A DNA stretch of 64,000 bases from Myxococcaceae bacterium (GTDB taxonomy: Bacteria; Myxococcota_A; Polyangia; Polyangiales; Ga0077539), in assembly GCA_004297725.1 (NCBI GenBank), contig SCUS01000041.1:186001-250000 (forward strand). The letters are read 5' to 3'. Position 1 is the stretch's first letter. Each line of letters opens with the position of its first letter. A model generated the notes under the pieces. The model worked only from the letters and a program-made list of their open reading frames with translations, was not told the DNA's origin and did not search any database. The translations under genes were made by a program, and so were the position numbers. Positions 1-8,827 of the stretch are shown here, one piece after another.

Positions 1-1146
1 CCCGTAGTTGATCGTCTCGCCCCCGTCGCCCTGCTCGGCCTCGAAGTAGCGCTGCGCGATCCACCGACCGGGGCGGGCGAGCGAGAGGCTCTTCTCCCAC
101 TCCTCCTGCGTCACCGAGCGGCCCAGCACCACCTCGTCCCCCTCGGCGCCGTAGTCGCTCTTCAGCACCCACTGCTCGCGCTGCGTCCGAAGCTGCTCGG
201 GGTGCAGCGCCTCGAGCCGCGAGGTGAAGGGGACGATGCGCTCGATCACCGACTGCGACGCCGGGGAGAACCGATGGACGTGCTCCCACATGAAGGCCAT
301 GGCGCGCTTGTTCTGCGGGAGCACCGAGCCGAAGGGGTTGAGCACCGCGGTCTTGCGGTCGACGCTCGCGCCCAGCGCGGCCTCGAGCGCCTCGCTCAGC
401 GGGGCCGCGTCGGGGATGGTCTCGTCGCTCCAGGCGGAGCTTCGCTCGGTCCACCAGTCGGTCTTGTAGTGCCTGAGGAGGAGCGACACCGGGCGGTCGA
501 AGAGCGTCGCCCGTCCCTCCTCGTCGCGGCCGAGGTTGTATGGCGAGCCGAGCACCACCTCCCAGCCCGCGTCGGTGAGCCACCGGCGGTAGAGCCGCAC
601 CAGGGAGAGGTCTTCGGTGAACTCCGTCGGGTACACGATGCCCGCCACGCGAGGGAAGGACGCGTCGACCAGCGCGGCGGTGAGCGCCTCGACCATCGTC
701 ACGAAGCGCCCTCGCAGCCCCGCGTTGGGATCGCCCATCGAGGGATGATCCTCGTGGGCGAGGCGCCCCAGCTCGACGGCCTCGGGCTCTCCGGTGGGCG
801 TGTCGCTGTTGAGCTCGGTGACCGCGAGGCCCTCCGCGGTGACGAACACGTCCGCCCTGGCGATGCCGTGCCACAGCGGCTGCGAGGTGAGCCAGAGGGC
901 GCGCTGCACCGGCGTGAGGGCGAAGAAGTCTTCGAGCAGCGAGGGCTCGTCGGCCACGATGGCGCAGAGCTCGTCGTAGAGCGCGGCGAGCTCCTCCCCG
1001 GCGCGGGCGAGCGCGCGCCATCGCGCCGCGGGGAGCACCACCGGGTCGGCGCGGAAGCGGGGCGCTCCGTCGAGCCACGGGTCGGTGATGATGGCCCCAT
1101 CGGTGAGGCGCGCGGCGAAGCGGTCGTAGCGCTCGTCGGCGCTCAT
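1..1146 (-). CDS. Glutathionylspermidine-synthase-like ATP-grasp protein (3' end outside window)
   Basis: The visible 382 residues match the C-terminal-amidase-free glutathionylspermidine synthase fold (E. coli YjfC/YgiC type). Members of this ATP-grasp family are thought to ligate an amine to a peptide carboxylate; the true substrate here is unknown. Family-like stretches include the acidic ELNSDTPTGEPEA segment near residue 115, LLRHYKTDWW near 230, and the late KSDYGAEGDEVVLG nucleotide-binding region. The frame is open to the window edge, so the last part of the ATP-grasp domain is missing. Its ATG overlaps the stop of the upstream DUF350 gene as ATGA, which indicates translational coupling. 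The pairing with DUF350 matches the E. coli yjfL/yjfC neighbourhood, so a shared membrane-linked role is likely, but the reaction is inferred. Confidence 0.82.
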   Translation of the reverse strand, partial: MSADERYDRFAARLTDGAIITDPWLDGAPRFRADPVVLPAARWRALARAGEELAALYDELCAIVADEPSLLEDFFALTPVQRALWLTSQPLWHGIARADVFVTAEGLAVTELNSDTPTGEPEAVELGRLAHEDHPSMGDPNAGLRGRFVTMVEALTAALVDASFPRVAGIVYPTEFTEDLSLVRLYRRWLTDAGWEVVLGSPYNLGRDEEGRATLFDRPVSLLLRHYKTDWWTERSSAWSDETIPDAAPLSEALEAALGASVDRKTAVLNPFGSVLPQNKRAMAFMWEHVHRFSPASQSVIERIVPFTSRLEALHPEQLRTQREQWVLKSDYGAEGDEVVLGRSVTQEEWEKSLSLARPGRWIAQRYFEAEQGDGGETINYG

Positions 1147-1991
1147 GCGAGGCGGGCGATGGCCAGGGCGGTGCCGAGGTAGGCGGTCGCCTCGAGGGCG
1201 GCCATGCCCTCGCTGCGGTCGGTTCCGATGGCGCGGTCGAGGGCCCCGCCTCGCAGCGAGGGGCGGGCGCCGAGCAGCAGGCCCTCCACCACGAGCTGGC
1301 GCACGGGGTAGAGCGCGAGGCACCACGCGACCACGCCCGCGTAGCCGCGCAGCGAGGCCGACCACCCGGCGAAGTCCCCTTCGAGGCCGCGAGCGACCAG
1401 CACCGCCACCGCGATGGTGACCCCGGAGTAGCTCAGCGCCGCGGCGAGGTTCTCGCCGTCGATCTGCTCGGCGTCGTCGTAGCTGGTGAGCACCCGGAAG
1501 AGGGCGACGAAGAGCCCGTGGGTGACCATCGCGAGGGCGAAGAAGGCCATGGCGAGGCCGAGCGCGTAGAGGCTGTGACCGGCGACCGCGCGGGAGGCGA
1601 GCAGGCCCGTCGCGACCAGGTGCGAGGCGGCGGCGAGGCCCGCGGCGACGTTGCCCCGCGCGAGCTCCCTGGGGAGCTGCGCCCGAAGCAGCGTGCGCAT
1701 GGAGAGGCTTCCGACGCCCTGCACCATCGCGAGGCCGAGCGCGGCGAAGGCGACGGTCCACGCGAGGTCGGCGCTGAGCGACTCTCCGTGGACGTTGTGC
1801 TTCACCACCGAGGCGCCCACCGCGAAGGTAGAGAACACCTCGCCCACCGAGACCAGCCGGCGCGCGGCGTTGGCGCGCTGGTCCTCCGGGAGCGAGCGCT
1901 CCCGCACGCGCTGGATGATCCGCAGCACCCCCAGCATCACGAGGATGGTGCCTGCACCGAAGAGGGCGACGTAGAGGGTGCCGTGCTCCAT
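1143..1991 (-). CDS. DUF350 family integral membrane protein (YjfL-like)
   Basis: This 282-residue protein has about eight hydrophobic helices and two similar halves, as expected for the DUF350 family (E. coli YjfL). Each half carries a short EVFSTFAVGASV or ENLAAALSYSGV type segment after a polar stretch, which suggests an internal duplication. It is the first gene of a minus-strand pair; its TGA overlaps the ATG of the ATP-grasp gene. The start at 1991 gives a short N-terminus that enters directly into the first helix, and the reading frame further upstream runs through the divergent operon and is a shadow. Function is unknown. In E. coli relatives lie next to a PspA-like gene, hinting at a membrane-stress role. 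Confidence 0.82.
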   Translation of the reverse strand: MEHGTLYVALFGAGTILVMLGVLRIIQRVRERSLPEDQRANAARRLVSVGEVFSTFAVGASVVKHNVHGESLSADLAWTVAFAALGLAMVQGVGSLSMRTLLRAQLPRELARGNVAAGLAAASHLVATGLLASRAVAGHSLYALGLAMAFFALAMVTHGLFVALFRVLTSYDDAEQIDGENLAAALSYSGVTIAVAVLVARGLEGDFAGWSASLRGYAGVVAWCLALYPVRQLVVEGLLLGARPSLRGGALDRAIGTDRSEGMAALEATAYLGTALAIARLA

Positions 1992-2027
1992 GGAATTGCC
2001 GCGCAGGGTACTGCGACTCGGGCTCCC
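1992..2027. promoter_or_regulatory. 36-bp divergent intergenic region
   Basis: Only 36 bases separate the start codons of the DUF350 gene (minus) and the putative oxygenase gene (plus). Any promoters for the two operons must overlap here or lie inside the opposite gene, so they may be co-regulated. I see no clear -35/-10 pair. Confidence 0.3.
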
Positions 2028-2936
2028 ATGGGTGGGCCGTGTGATGGCAGTATCGCGGCGACTGTGGAAGGCGCGGCCGACAACACCCGAGGCATCCTGC
2101 GCGGCGTCCCTGGGACGGGGCTGCGAGGTCTCTGGGGGCGGGCGTTCATCCCGCTCGATCGCTACATCGACCTGAGCGCGCTCCCCGCGCTCCACGACGA
2201 GGCCTGCCTCGCGCTGGCCCAGATGCCCGTCGACTACACGGGCGGCAGCCACCGCTCCATGGGGATCATGCCCCCCGGCACCGAGGCGCAGGCGATCACG
2301 GACTACGTCGAGGTGATCCGGGCCCTCGACGACGAGGGCTTCGCGGTGTTTCGCAGCCTGGCCGACGACCCGAGGTCCATCGACCCGGCGAAGCGGAGGG
2401 AGGAGACCTTCGGCGAGGAGCGCCAGCACCCGCTCTCGCGGCGACAGATGCACTGGCTCAAGTACCGCCACGGGGTGTATTTCCCGTGGAAGGCCTACGT
2501 GGAGATGATCCCGAACCGATGGTGGGGCGACAAGGCCGACCCGACAGGCAAGCGCTTCACCCGGCTCGCCGAGACGCTTCTGCCGAAGACCGTGGCCTTC
2601 GTGCGCTCGCTCCCCTTCAAGCACATCGGGCGGTGCAACCTGATGGGACTGGAGAGCAACGACCACGGCACGGTGCACCGCGACGGCGACCCGGCGGAGC
2701 AGCTCAGCCCCGACCAGTTCATCTCCTTCTGTCCATCGGGCCGCAAGGCCCTCTACCTCTGGGACGCCGAGCGCCGCGAGCGGTGCCCCGTGGAGGCGCT
2801 GGTGTACTGGTTCAATGACTTCGACTTCCACGGGGTGGAGGCCTCGCCCGCGTTCCAGTATTCGATCCGGGTGGATGGCGAGTTCACCGAGGAGTTTCTG
2901 GCCACGCTGACGCGCGACTTCGGGGGCGACGAGTGA
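2028..2936 (+). CDS. Putative 2-oxoglutarate/Fe(II)-type oxygenase
   Basis: This 302-residue protein is not one I recognise by family name. Its C-terminal third has the spacing of a double-stranded beta-helix oxygenase: HRD at residues 217-219 (H-x-D), a distal His at 268 in DFHGVE, and Arg 281 in SIRVDG, where the 2-oxoglutarate-binding Arg normally lies. This would make it a non-haem iron hydroxylase or a related non-catalytic fold. The substrate is unknown. The ATG at 2028 is the first in-frame start after the divergent intergenic gap; a later start cannot be excluded. Its stop overlaps the GTG start of the next gene, so it leads a three-gene operon. Confidence 0.65.
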   Translation: MGGPCDGSIAATVEGAADNTRGILRGVPGTGLRGLWGRAFIPLDRYIDLSALPALHDEACLALAQMPVDYTGGSHRSMGIMPPGTEAQAITDYVEVIRALDDEGFAVFRSLADDPRSIDPAKRREETFGEERQHPLSRRQMHWLKYRHGVYFPWKAYVEMIPNRWWGDKADPTGKRFTRLAETLLPKTVAFVRSLPFKHIGRCNLMGLESNDHGTVHRDGDPAEQLSPDQFISFCPSGRKALYLWDAERRERCPVEALVYWFNDFDFHGVEASPAFQYSIRVDGEFTEEFLATLTRDFGGDE

Positions 2937-4225
2937 ACGACGACCACAAGCCCGCCTTCGAGCGCGACGTCGCCATCGCCGAGCCCGGCCTGGTCGGCGC
3001 CCGATGGTGGAACCGCGCCCTGCAGGACGAGGCCGCCGCGATGTCGCGCCGCTCGGCGATGCGCAACCTCCTGGTGGGCGCCGGGGTGCTCGGGGCCGTC
3101 GCGGCCTGCGGCGTGGGCATCGTGGCGAGCGTGCAGCCCGACACCGAGGAGCGTCTCCAGGCCTCGCTCGCTGCGCAGCGCCTCTACGGGTGGAACCTCG
3201 GCGCCCGCGACCGCGCCCTGCTCTACGAGGGCTTCGCGCTGCAGCTCCAGGTGCCCTCGATGCTCTCCTCGCTCATCGTCGACACGCTGCCCCACACCTG
3301 GGGCCACCTGCACGACCGCACGCTCTTCGAGGCGCCCGCCGCCATGCCCACGGCCAACCTCGCCGAGGAGAACGTCCCCTTCGTCCCGCTGAGCGATCAG
3401 CTCCGCGCGATGGTCACCCCCGCCATGCGCCGCGCCTTCGACGTGGGCGTCGCCGTGGCCAGCCTCTTCCGCGGCCGCACCCCCGCCGCCGGCCTCGTGG
3501 TCGACCTCCCCGGCCCGGAGTCCGTGGCCTTCGCCGCGGGCGCCGCCAGCGTGCTCGAGCCGGTCTTCGGCATCGCCAACTGGCCGCACCCGCTGGGCGT
3601 CGTCCCGGCGCACCTCACCCTCGCCGCGGTGGCCCATCACCAGCCGGAGTTCCAGCGCGGCCGTGAAGAGCGCCCGCGGCCCGCGCTGCCCTGCTTCGTG
3701 CTCGACCGCAACCGCCTCGCCGACGCCGTCGACCACCAGACGCGCTTCGACAACCGCTACATGGCCTCGCTCCCCTCCGCCGCGGCGCTGCGCGGGGGCG
3801 GCGTCTACCGGCTGCTCTACGTGGTGGCCACGGCGTCGAACCTCCCCGAGCTCGACGACCTCAACGACGACATGGTCGACCTCACCCGGGCGGGCATCGC
3901 GGTGTCCTCGCTCGCCCTCGACGCCTTCTCCCTGGCCCTCTCCGACGGCCGCGTCTACTACGGCGGCGACCCCTCCACGCACGAGAGCTTCTGGAGCCAC
4001 TACCCCTGGGCGCCCGCCGCCCCGGAGGCCATCGACGCCTGGCAGGTCAACGCCATCCCCCGCAGCTACCACCCCGCCCGCCGGGCGACGCTCTTCTCCC
4101 GCGCCGCCCCGCCCGCGGGCTTCGCCACGGTGCCCCTGGTGGTCGCCGGGGCCTCCGTGCTCGGCGTCGCCTTCGACCGCCGCGGCTCGTGGAACCGCTC
4201 GTCCGGATCGTGGGGCGGCGGCTGA
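2933..4225 (+). CDS. Unknown protein with Tat-like/lipobox segment
   Basis: I do not recognise this 430-residue protein. Near residues 37-60 it has SRRSAMRNL followed by a hydrophobic run ending in VAACG. This resembles a twin-arginine signal with a lipobox Cys, or a membrane anchor preceded by a 36-residue cytoplasmic tail. The remainder is a soluble alpha/beta-looking region with no motif I can name. It ends in a Gly/Ser/Trp-rich tail (SWNRSSGSWGGG). The chosen GTG at 2933 overlaps the preceding TGA; an ATG at 3041 just before the SRR motif is an alternative start that would give a conventional signal peptide. It is the middle gene of the operon. Confidence 0.65.
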   Translation: MNDDHKPAFERDVAIAEPGLVGARWWNRALQDEAAAMSRRSAMRNLLVGAGVLGAVAACGVGIVASVQPDTEERLQASLAAQRLYGWNLGARDRALLYEGFALQLQVPSMLSSLIVDTLPHTWGHLHDRTLFEAPAAMPTANLAEENVPFVPLSDQLRAMVTPAMRRAFDVGVAVASLFRGRTPAAGLVVDLPGPESVAFAAGAASVLEPVFGIANWPHPLGVVPAHLTLAAVAHHQPEFQRGREERPRPALPCFVLDRNRLADAVDHQTRFDNRYMASLPSAAALRGGGVYRLLYVVATASNLPELDDLNDDMVDLTRAGIAVSSLALDAFSLALSDGRVYYGGDPSTHESFWSHYPWAPAAPEAIDAWQVNAIPRSYHPARRATLFSRAAPPAGFATVPLVVAGASVLGVAFDRRGSWNRSSGSWGGG

Positions 4226-4229
4226 TCCC

Positions 4230-4808
4230 ATGAGCTTCACCCACTCCATCTTCGCGCTCGAGCTGTGCCTCCAGCTCGTCCCCGGCGACCCGCTGCGGCC
4301 GACGCTCCAGCGGCTCATCGAGCAGCACCCCGCGTGGTCGACCCCGAAGGACAAGTGGAGGCTCTACCGCGAGGTCTCCCAGCTCCTCACCAGCCGCCTC
4401 GGCTACGCCATCAGCGGGTGCTGGGACTTCTTCGACGACGACCAGCGGGCGCTCTCCGACTTCAACATGTGGTCCGGCGGCATGACGACGCTGGAGGGAG
4501 CGCGCCGCACCGCCTCGGGCATCGCGGACCCCTACCGCGGCGACCACCGCTACATGACCTTCACCATGTCGCTGCTGCTGCAGCACGGGACGCCCAGCGA
4601 GCGGGCCTTCGCGCACGCCTGCAACATCGCCGAGGTCGACCTCTGGAAGCGGGCGACCTTCGCCCACCTGCTCAACTGCATCGGGATGATCAGCTTCGCC
4701 TCGGTGAAGTCCGACGTGATCTACCTCATCCCCAGGGACGACACCTTCGGGCTGACCGCGGAAGACCTGCGGGCGCCGAAGTTCGAGTACCTCCGCCCGC
4801 TGGGCTGA
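4230..4808 (+). CDS. Hypothetical protein, third gene of the 2028-4808 operon
   Basis: This is a 192-residue soluble protein with no signal peptide or membrane helix and no family I recognise. It begins four bases after the previous stop, so it is co-transcribed with the putative oxygenase and the Tat/lipobox protein. It is rich in aromatic residues and contains the segments CWDFFDDDQR and HACNIAEVDLWKR. The latter may hold a small metal or redox site (His and Cys two residues apart), but this is only suggestive. The reading frame upstream of 4230 lies inside the previous gene and is a shadow. Confidence 0.62.
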   Translation: MSFTHSIFALELCLQLVPGDPLRPTLQRLIEQHPAWSTPKDKWRLYREVSQLLTSRLGYAISGCWDFFDDDQRALSDFNMWSGGMTTLEGARRTASGIADPYRGDHRYMTFTMSLLLQHGTPSERAFAHACNIAEVDLWKRATFAHLLNCIGMISFASVKSDVIYLIPRDDTFGLTAEDLRAPKFEYLRPLG

Positions 4809-4824
4809 ACCGTCGGCGCGTCGC

Positions 4825-6429
4825 TCAGCCGGGAAGGCGATCCCCGACGAGCGCCCTGGCGCGCGCCTCCTCCTCGGAGATCGATCCGTCGCGGTCGGCG
4901 TCGAGGGCCCGCAGGATGCCCTCCACCAGCAGCGTCGGGGCGCTCTCCCCGGAGGCCCTCTCGATCGAGCGCCGGAGCTCGTCGACGGACACCCTCGCGT
5001 CGCCGTCGAGGTCGCACCGCTCGAAGCCGCCGAGCTCCCTCCAGAGCGCGAGCGAGAGGGCCTCGACCACGATCATCTTCAGCTCCCTCCCGCTGTCCCT
5101 CGGCGGGATGCGCTCGGGGTGCTCCTGCGCGAAGCGGGTGAGCGCGGCGACGTTGTCCATCCCGTCGAAGAGCACCCTCACCGTCGCCACGCGGTACTCC
5201 CTCGCCTCGTCGAAGGCCTCCGCCCGCACCGTGGTGACGCGCCCATCGGCGTCCACGCCGAGGCCCTCGTCGACCTGGAGGTAGCCCGGCGCAGGCCGCG
5301 GAGCGTTCGAGCGAGAGCCCAGCACCGCGTCGCGCAGCACCCGCCCCGGCATCGTGACCACCACCACCTCGTTGGGGAAGGGCAGCTCGGTCTCCAGGTC
5401 GCCGAAGGTGAACGCGCCCCGGTACTCCCGCGCCCCGCGGATGCCTCCGCCGTTGATGAGGCACGCGTCGGCGCCGAGGTCGTCGCGCACCCAGGTGGCG
5501 ATCATCGCCCCGACGGAGGTCTGTTGCATGCGCGTCCCCACGGAGGAGAGCACCTCGCCCGGTCGCAGCCGAAGCAGCGTCGCGACGTGTAGCGCCCGCA
5601 CCGGGGCCGTGCGCTGGTCGACCAGCTCGCGCATCGCCTCGTCCTCGGGCAGCTCTCGCAGGGGCACGAGGCGCACCGTCACCGCGGGCAGGTCGGGGCC
5701 CGAGGAGGGAGCGACGGGGCTCCAGGCCAGGTCGACCACGGCGGCGTAGAGCGCGTCGGTGCCCGCCTTCACCAGCCACGCGCTGCCGAGCTGCTCGATG
5801 TACGGCTCGTGCTCGTGACCGCCGACGATCAGCGCCACCGGCGGATCGCCCTGCGAGAGCGCCAGCGCCCGGTCGCGCGCGAGGGACTGGTGGGTGAGCG
5901 CCAGCACGCAGGCGCAGCCGCCCTCCTCGACGAGCGCCCTGGCCGCGGCGAGCACCGTGGCGTTGGCCGGGAGGATCGGCAGCCCCCCGAAGACCCCGGG
6001 GCGGTAGAGCGACGGGTCCTCGGTGAGCACCCCGACGAGGCCCACCCGGACCGGGCGCGTCCCCTCGCCCCGCACGGTGAGCACCTGCGAGGCCGGCAGC
6101 GAGGGCACGTAGCCAGGGACGTTGGTGTTGAGCCAGGTGCCGCGAAACTGGCGCACCCGGTCGGCGAGCGCCTCGGCGGGCACGTCGAGCTCGTGGTTGC
6201 CGAAGCACACGTGGGTGATGGGGATGGCGTTGAGGCAGTCGATCATCCCCTCGCCGCGGTCGAGGCTCGAGAGCAGGCTCGGCGCCACGAAGTCCCCGGC
6301 GAGCGTGGTGACGAGCATGTCGGCGGGCTCCTCGGTGGTGCACCGACGCACCAGCGTGCGCAGCCGCGGGAGGTTCTCGAGCGAGTAGACGTCGTTGACG
6401 CAGACGAGACGGAGCGTGGGTCCTCGCAT
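4825..6429 (-). CDS. Metallophosphoesterase / 5'-nucleotidase-like protein with C-terminal EF-hands
   Basis: This 534-residue protein has the bifunctional metallophosphatase/5'-nucleotidase architecture. The N-terminal dimetal domain shows LAGDF, FGNHELD, ALTHQS and GGHEHE. The C-terminal substrate domain is marked by NGGGIRG. The first metal motif reads NDVYS, so the usual Asp-x-His is Asp-x-Tyr, as in one 5'-nucleotidase subgroup. Two canonical EF-hand loops follow, DLDGDARVSVDE at 473-484 and DADRDGSISEEE at 510-521, suggesting calcium control. No signal peptide is visible, so it is probably cytoplasmic, unlike periplasmic UshA. The start at 6429 places the catalytic domain at the N-terminus; upstream frame extension lacks family similarity. 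It diverges from the spermidine-synthase-like gene. Confidence 0.85.
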   Translation of the reverse strand: MRGPTLRLVCVNDVYSLENLPRLRTLVRRCTTEEPADMLVTTLAGDFVAPSLLSSLDRGEGMIDCLNAIPITHVCFGNHELDVPAEALADRVRQFRGTWLNTNVPGYVPSLPASQVLTVRGEGTRPVRVGLVGVLTEDPSLYRPGVFGGLPILPANATVLAAARALVEEGGCACVLALTHQSLARDRALALSQGDPPVALIVGGHEHEPYIEQLGSAWLVKAGTDALYAAVVDLAWSPVAPSSGPDLPAVTVRLVPLRELPEDEAMRELVDQRTAPVRALHVATLLRLRPGEVLSSVGTRMQQTSVGAMIATWVRDDLGADACLINGGGIRGAREYRGAFTFGDLETELPFPNEVVVVTMPGRVLRDAVLGSRSNAPRPAPGYLQVDEGLGVDADGRVTTVRAEAFDEAREYRVATVRVLFDGMDNVAALTRFAQEHPERIPPRDSGRELKMIVVEALSLALWRELGGFERCDLDGDARVSVDELRRSIERASGESAPTLLVEGILRALDADRDGSISEEEARARALVGDRLPG

Positions 6430-6550
6430 GGCGCGGGCGAGTGTCCGCTGTCCTCCCCGGCGGGGCAAAGCGCTCGCGCCCCCTGAGGGAGCCCCGATCC
6501 CTGCGACGACACCGTTGCGGTCGAGGCCCGTCTCGGGAGAGACACGAGCG

Positions 6551-8746
6551 GTGCTGCGCCGGTACACGCTCGCGACGCTCCTGGGGTCGGCGCTGCTCTT
6601 CGCGGTGCAGCCCATGGTCGCCCGCGCCCTGCTCCCGCTCACCGGCGGAGTCCCCGCGCTCTGGAACACCTGCGTCGTCTTCTTCCAGTGCGCCCTGCTC
6701 GCCGGCTACGGCTACGCCCACCTCGCGCCCTCGCTCGTCGGCGAGCGCGCGCAGCCCGCCCTCCACGTCGCGCTGCTGGCCCTCTCGCTCCTCTCGCTCC
6801 CGCTCTCCTTCGCGGGCCTCGCGCCGCCGCCGGACGGCGACCTCACGGGCTGGATCCTCGTCGCCCTCGCCCTGCGCGTCGCCCCCCTCTTCGTGCTGCT
6901 CTCCACCGGCGCGCCGATGCTGCAGCGATGGCTCGTCCGCGCCTCCGGCGCCGACCCTCGGCCCCTGCTCGCGGCCAGCAACGTCGGCAGCCTCGCGGCG
7001 CTCCTCGCCTATCCCCTCGTGCTCGAGCCGCTGCTCCCGCTGGCCGCCCAGGCCCGCGTCTTCTCCGTCGGCTACGCCCTCTACGTCGCCCTCGTCGCGC
7101 TCGCCGCCTGGAGCGCCCGCGCCGCCGCGCCCTCCGCCCCGGTCGAGCCCGCTCGCCCGACCCCGCGGGCCGTCTGGTGGCGCTTCGTCGCCCTCGCCTT
7201 CGTGCCGTCGAGCCTGATGCTCGGCGTCACCACGCACCTCTCCACCGACGTCGGATCCTTTCCGCTGCTCTGGGTCGTGCCGCTGGCGATCTACCTCGCG
7301 AGCTTCGTCGTGGTCTTCGCCCGACCCCCGGAGGCCCCGTCTCCCCGCGTGGCGGCCCCGTACCTGTCGCTGGTGGTGATGATGTTCCTCTTTACCGCGC
7401 CGCAGGTCGCAACGCGGCTGCCGCTCGCGGTGGCGCACCTCTGCCTCTTCGCCGCGACCGCGTACCTCCTCCACGGCGAGCTCGCGCGCACCCGCCCCCT
7501 GGCGGGCTCGGTCACCTCCTTCCAGCTCGCGCTCGCCTTCGGCGGAGCCCTCGGCGGGGCCTTCAACGCCCTCCTCGCGCCGCGCCTCTTCGTGCGCGTC
7601 ACCGAGTACCCGCTGGTGATGGCGCTCGCCGTGCTGCTCATCCCCGAGGCCCCCGCCCTGCCCGACAAGCGCGACCGCGAGGAGGCCTTCCTCCGCGCCA
7701 TGGGCGTCGACCCCGACGCCGTCCTCGCGCCCCGCCCCCCTCGCCGCCCGCCCCCCCGCTGGAGCGCCGCGGACGCGCTCGTCCCCCTCGCCGTGGGCGC
7801 CCTCGCGGTGGCCCTCTTCCGCGCCCCGGAGATGACCCGCACGCCCTCGCTGGTGCGCCTCGGGCTGCCGCTGATGGTGCTGGTCTTCGCCGCCATCGGC
7901 CGACGGGTGCGCCTCGCGCTGGGGCTCATCGCCATCCTCGCCGCGGGTCGCCTCGACCGCTCGGTGGTCGACGCCTCGCGCACCTTCTACGGGGTGATGC
8001 GCGTCGACGACGTGCGCGGCGTGCGCCGCTTCCTCCACGGGACCACCCTCCACGGGCTCCAGTACCTCTCCGAGAAGCGCCGCGGAGAGCCGGTCGCCTA
8101 CTACGCCCCGGGGAGCCCCATCGGCCAGGTGATGGCCGCCCTCGGCCCCTCGCTCGACGGCCGCACCGTCGGGGTCGTCGGCCTCGGCGTGGGCATGCTC
8201 CTCGCGCACGCCCGCCCCGCGCAGCGATGGACCTTCTATGAGCTCGACCCCGAGGTCGAGCGCATCGCGCGGCGCCACTTCACCTGGCTCCGCGACGCCC
8301 GCGCCCCGTGGACCGTCGTCACCGGCGACGCGCGCCGCACCCTCGCCCGCGACCGCGCCGCGAGGCACGGGCTGCTGGTGCTCGACGCCTTCAGCTCCGA
8401 CGCGATCCCCACGCACCTGGTCACCCGCGAGGCGCTCTCGCTCTACCTCGCTCGCACCGACCCCCGCGGGGTGATCGCCTTCCATGTGACCAACCGCCAC
8501 GTCGCGCTCGACGGCGTGGTCGCCGCGCTGGCCCGCGACGCAGGGCTCATCGCCCTCATGGGCCGGGGCACCGCCGCGAGCCCCGAGGGGCCGATCCCCA
8601 CGACCTGGGTGGTGCTGGCGCGCGATCCCTCGCACCTGGGAGCGCTCTCCTCGGACCCTCGATGGCGCCGCGTCGACACCGCCGCGACCTCCAGGGCCTG
8701 GACCGACGACTTCTCCAACGTGCTGGGCATCCTCCGCTGGCGCTGA
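6551..8746 (+). CDS. Membrane-fused spermidine-synthase-like protein
   Basis: This 731-residue fusion joins an N-terminal polytopic membrane region (roughly residues 1-500, many hydrophobic helices) to a C-terminal aminopropyltransferase-like Rossmann domain. The latter shows VVGLGVGML (nucleotide loop), FYELDPEVER (acidic S-adenosyl ligand binder), GDARRTLA and LDAFSSDAIPTHL, all typical of SpeE-like folds. The family is commonly called fused MFS/spermidine synthase; true polyamine synthesis is unproven and the substrate may be a membrane-delivered amine or lipid. The GTG at 6551 starts directly at the first helix; upstream frame overlaps the divergent phosphoesterase gene. It stands alone, followed by a lipoprotein gene 180 bp away. 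Confidence 0.82.
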   Translation: MLRRYTLATLLGSALLFAVQPMVARALLPLTGGVPALWNTCVVFFQCALLAGYGYAHLAPSLVGERAQPALHVALLALSLLSLPLSFAGLAPPPDGDLTGWILVALALRVAPLFVLLSTGAPMLQRWLVRASGADPRPLLAASNVGSLAALLAYPLVLEPLLPLAAQARVFSVGYALYVALVALAAWSARAAAPSAPVEPARPTPRAVWWRFVALAFVPSSLMLGVTTHLSTDVGSFPLLWVVPLAIYLASFVVVFARPPEAPSPRVAAPYLSLVVMMFLFTAPQVATRLPLAVAHLCLFAATAYLLHGELARTRPLAGSVTSFQLALAFGGALGGAFNALLAPRLFVRVTEYPLVMALAVLLIPEAPALPDKRDREEAFLRAMGVDPDAVLAPRPPRRPPPRWSAADALVPLAVGALAVALFRAPEMTRTPSLVRLGLPLMVLVFAAIGRRVRLALGLIAILAAGRLDRSVVDASRTFYGVMRVDDVRGVRRFLHGTTLHGLQYLSEKRRGEPVAYYAPGSPIGQVMAALGPSLDGRTVGVVGLGVGMLLAHARPAQRWTFYELDPEVERIARRHFTWLRDARAPWTVVTGDARRTLARDRAARHGLLVLDAFSSDAIPTHLVTREALSLYLARTDPRGVIAFHVTNRHVALDGVVAALARDAGLIALMGRGTAASPEGPIPTTWVVLARDPSHLGALSSDPRWRRVDTAATSRAWTDDFSNVLGILRWR

Positions 8747-8827
8747 CCGCGGTGTGCGTCGACGCCTCGTGGCATTCATCCCCGCGGGCGATGGACTGAC
8801 TACGACACTGCCGCTCCGTCGGGAGCT

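Noticed and set aside
4721..8779. A 1352-codon minus-strand open frame across the phosphoesterase and spermidine-synthase-like genes
   Set aside because: Arg/Gly/His-rich translation with no domain; it is the shadow of better-supported genes on both strands, typical of very GC-rich DNA.
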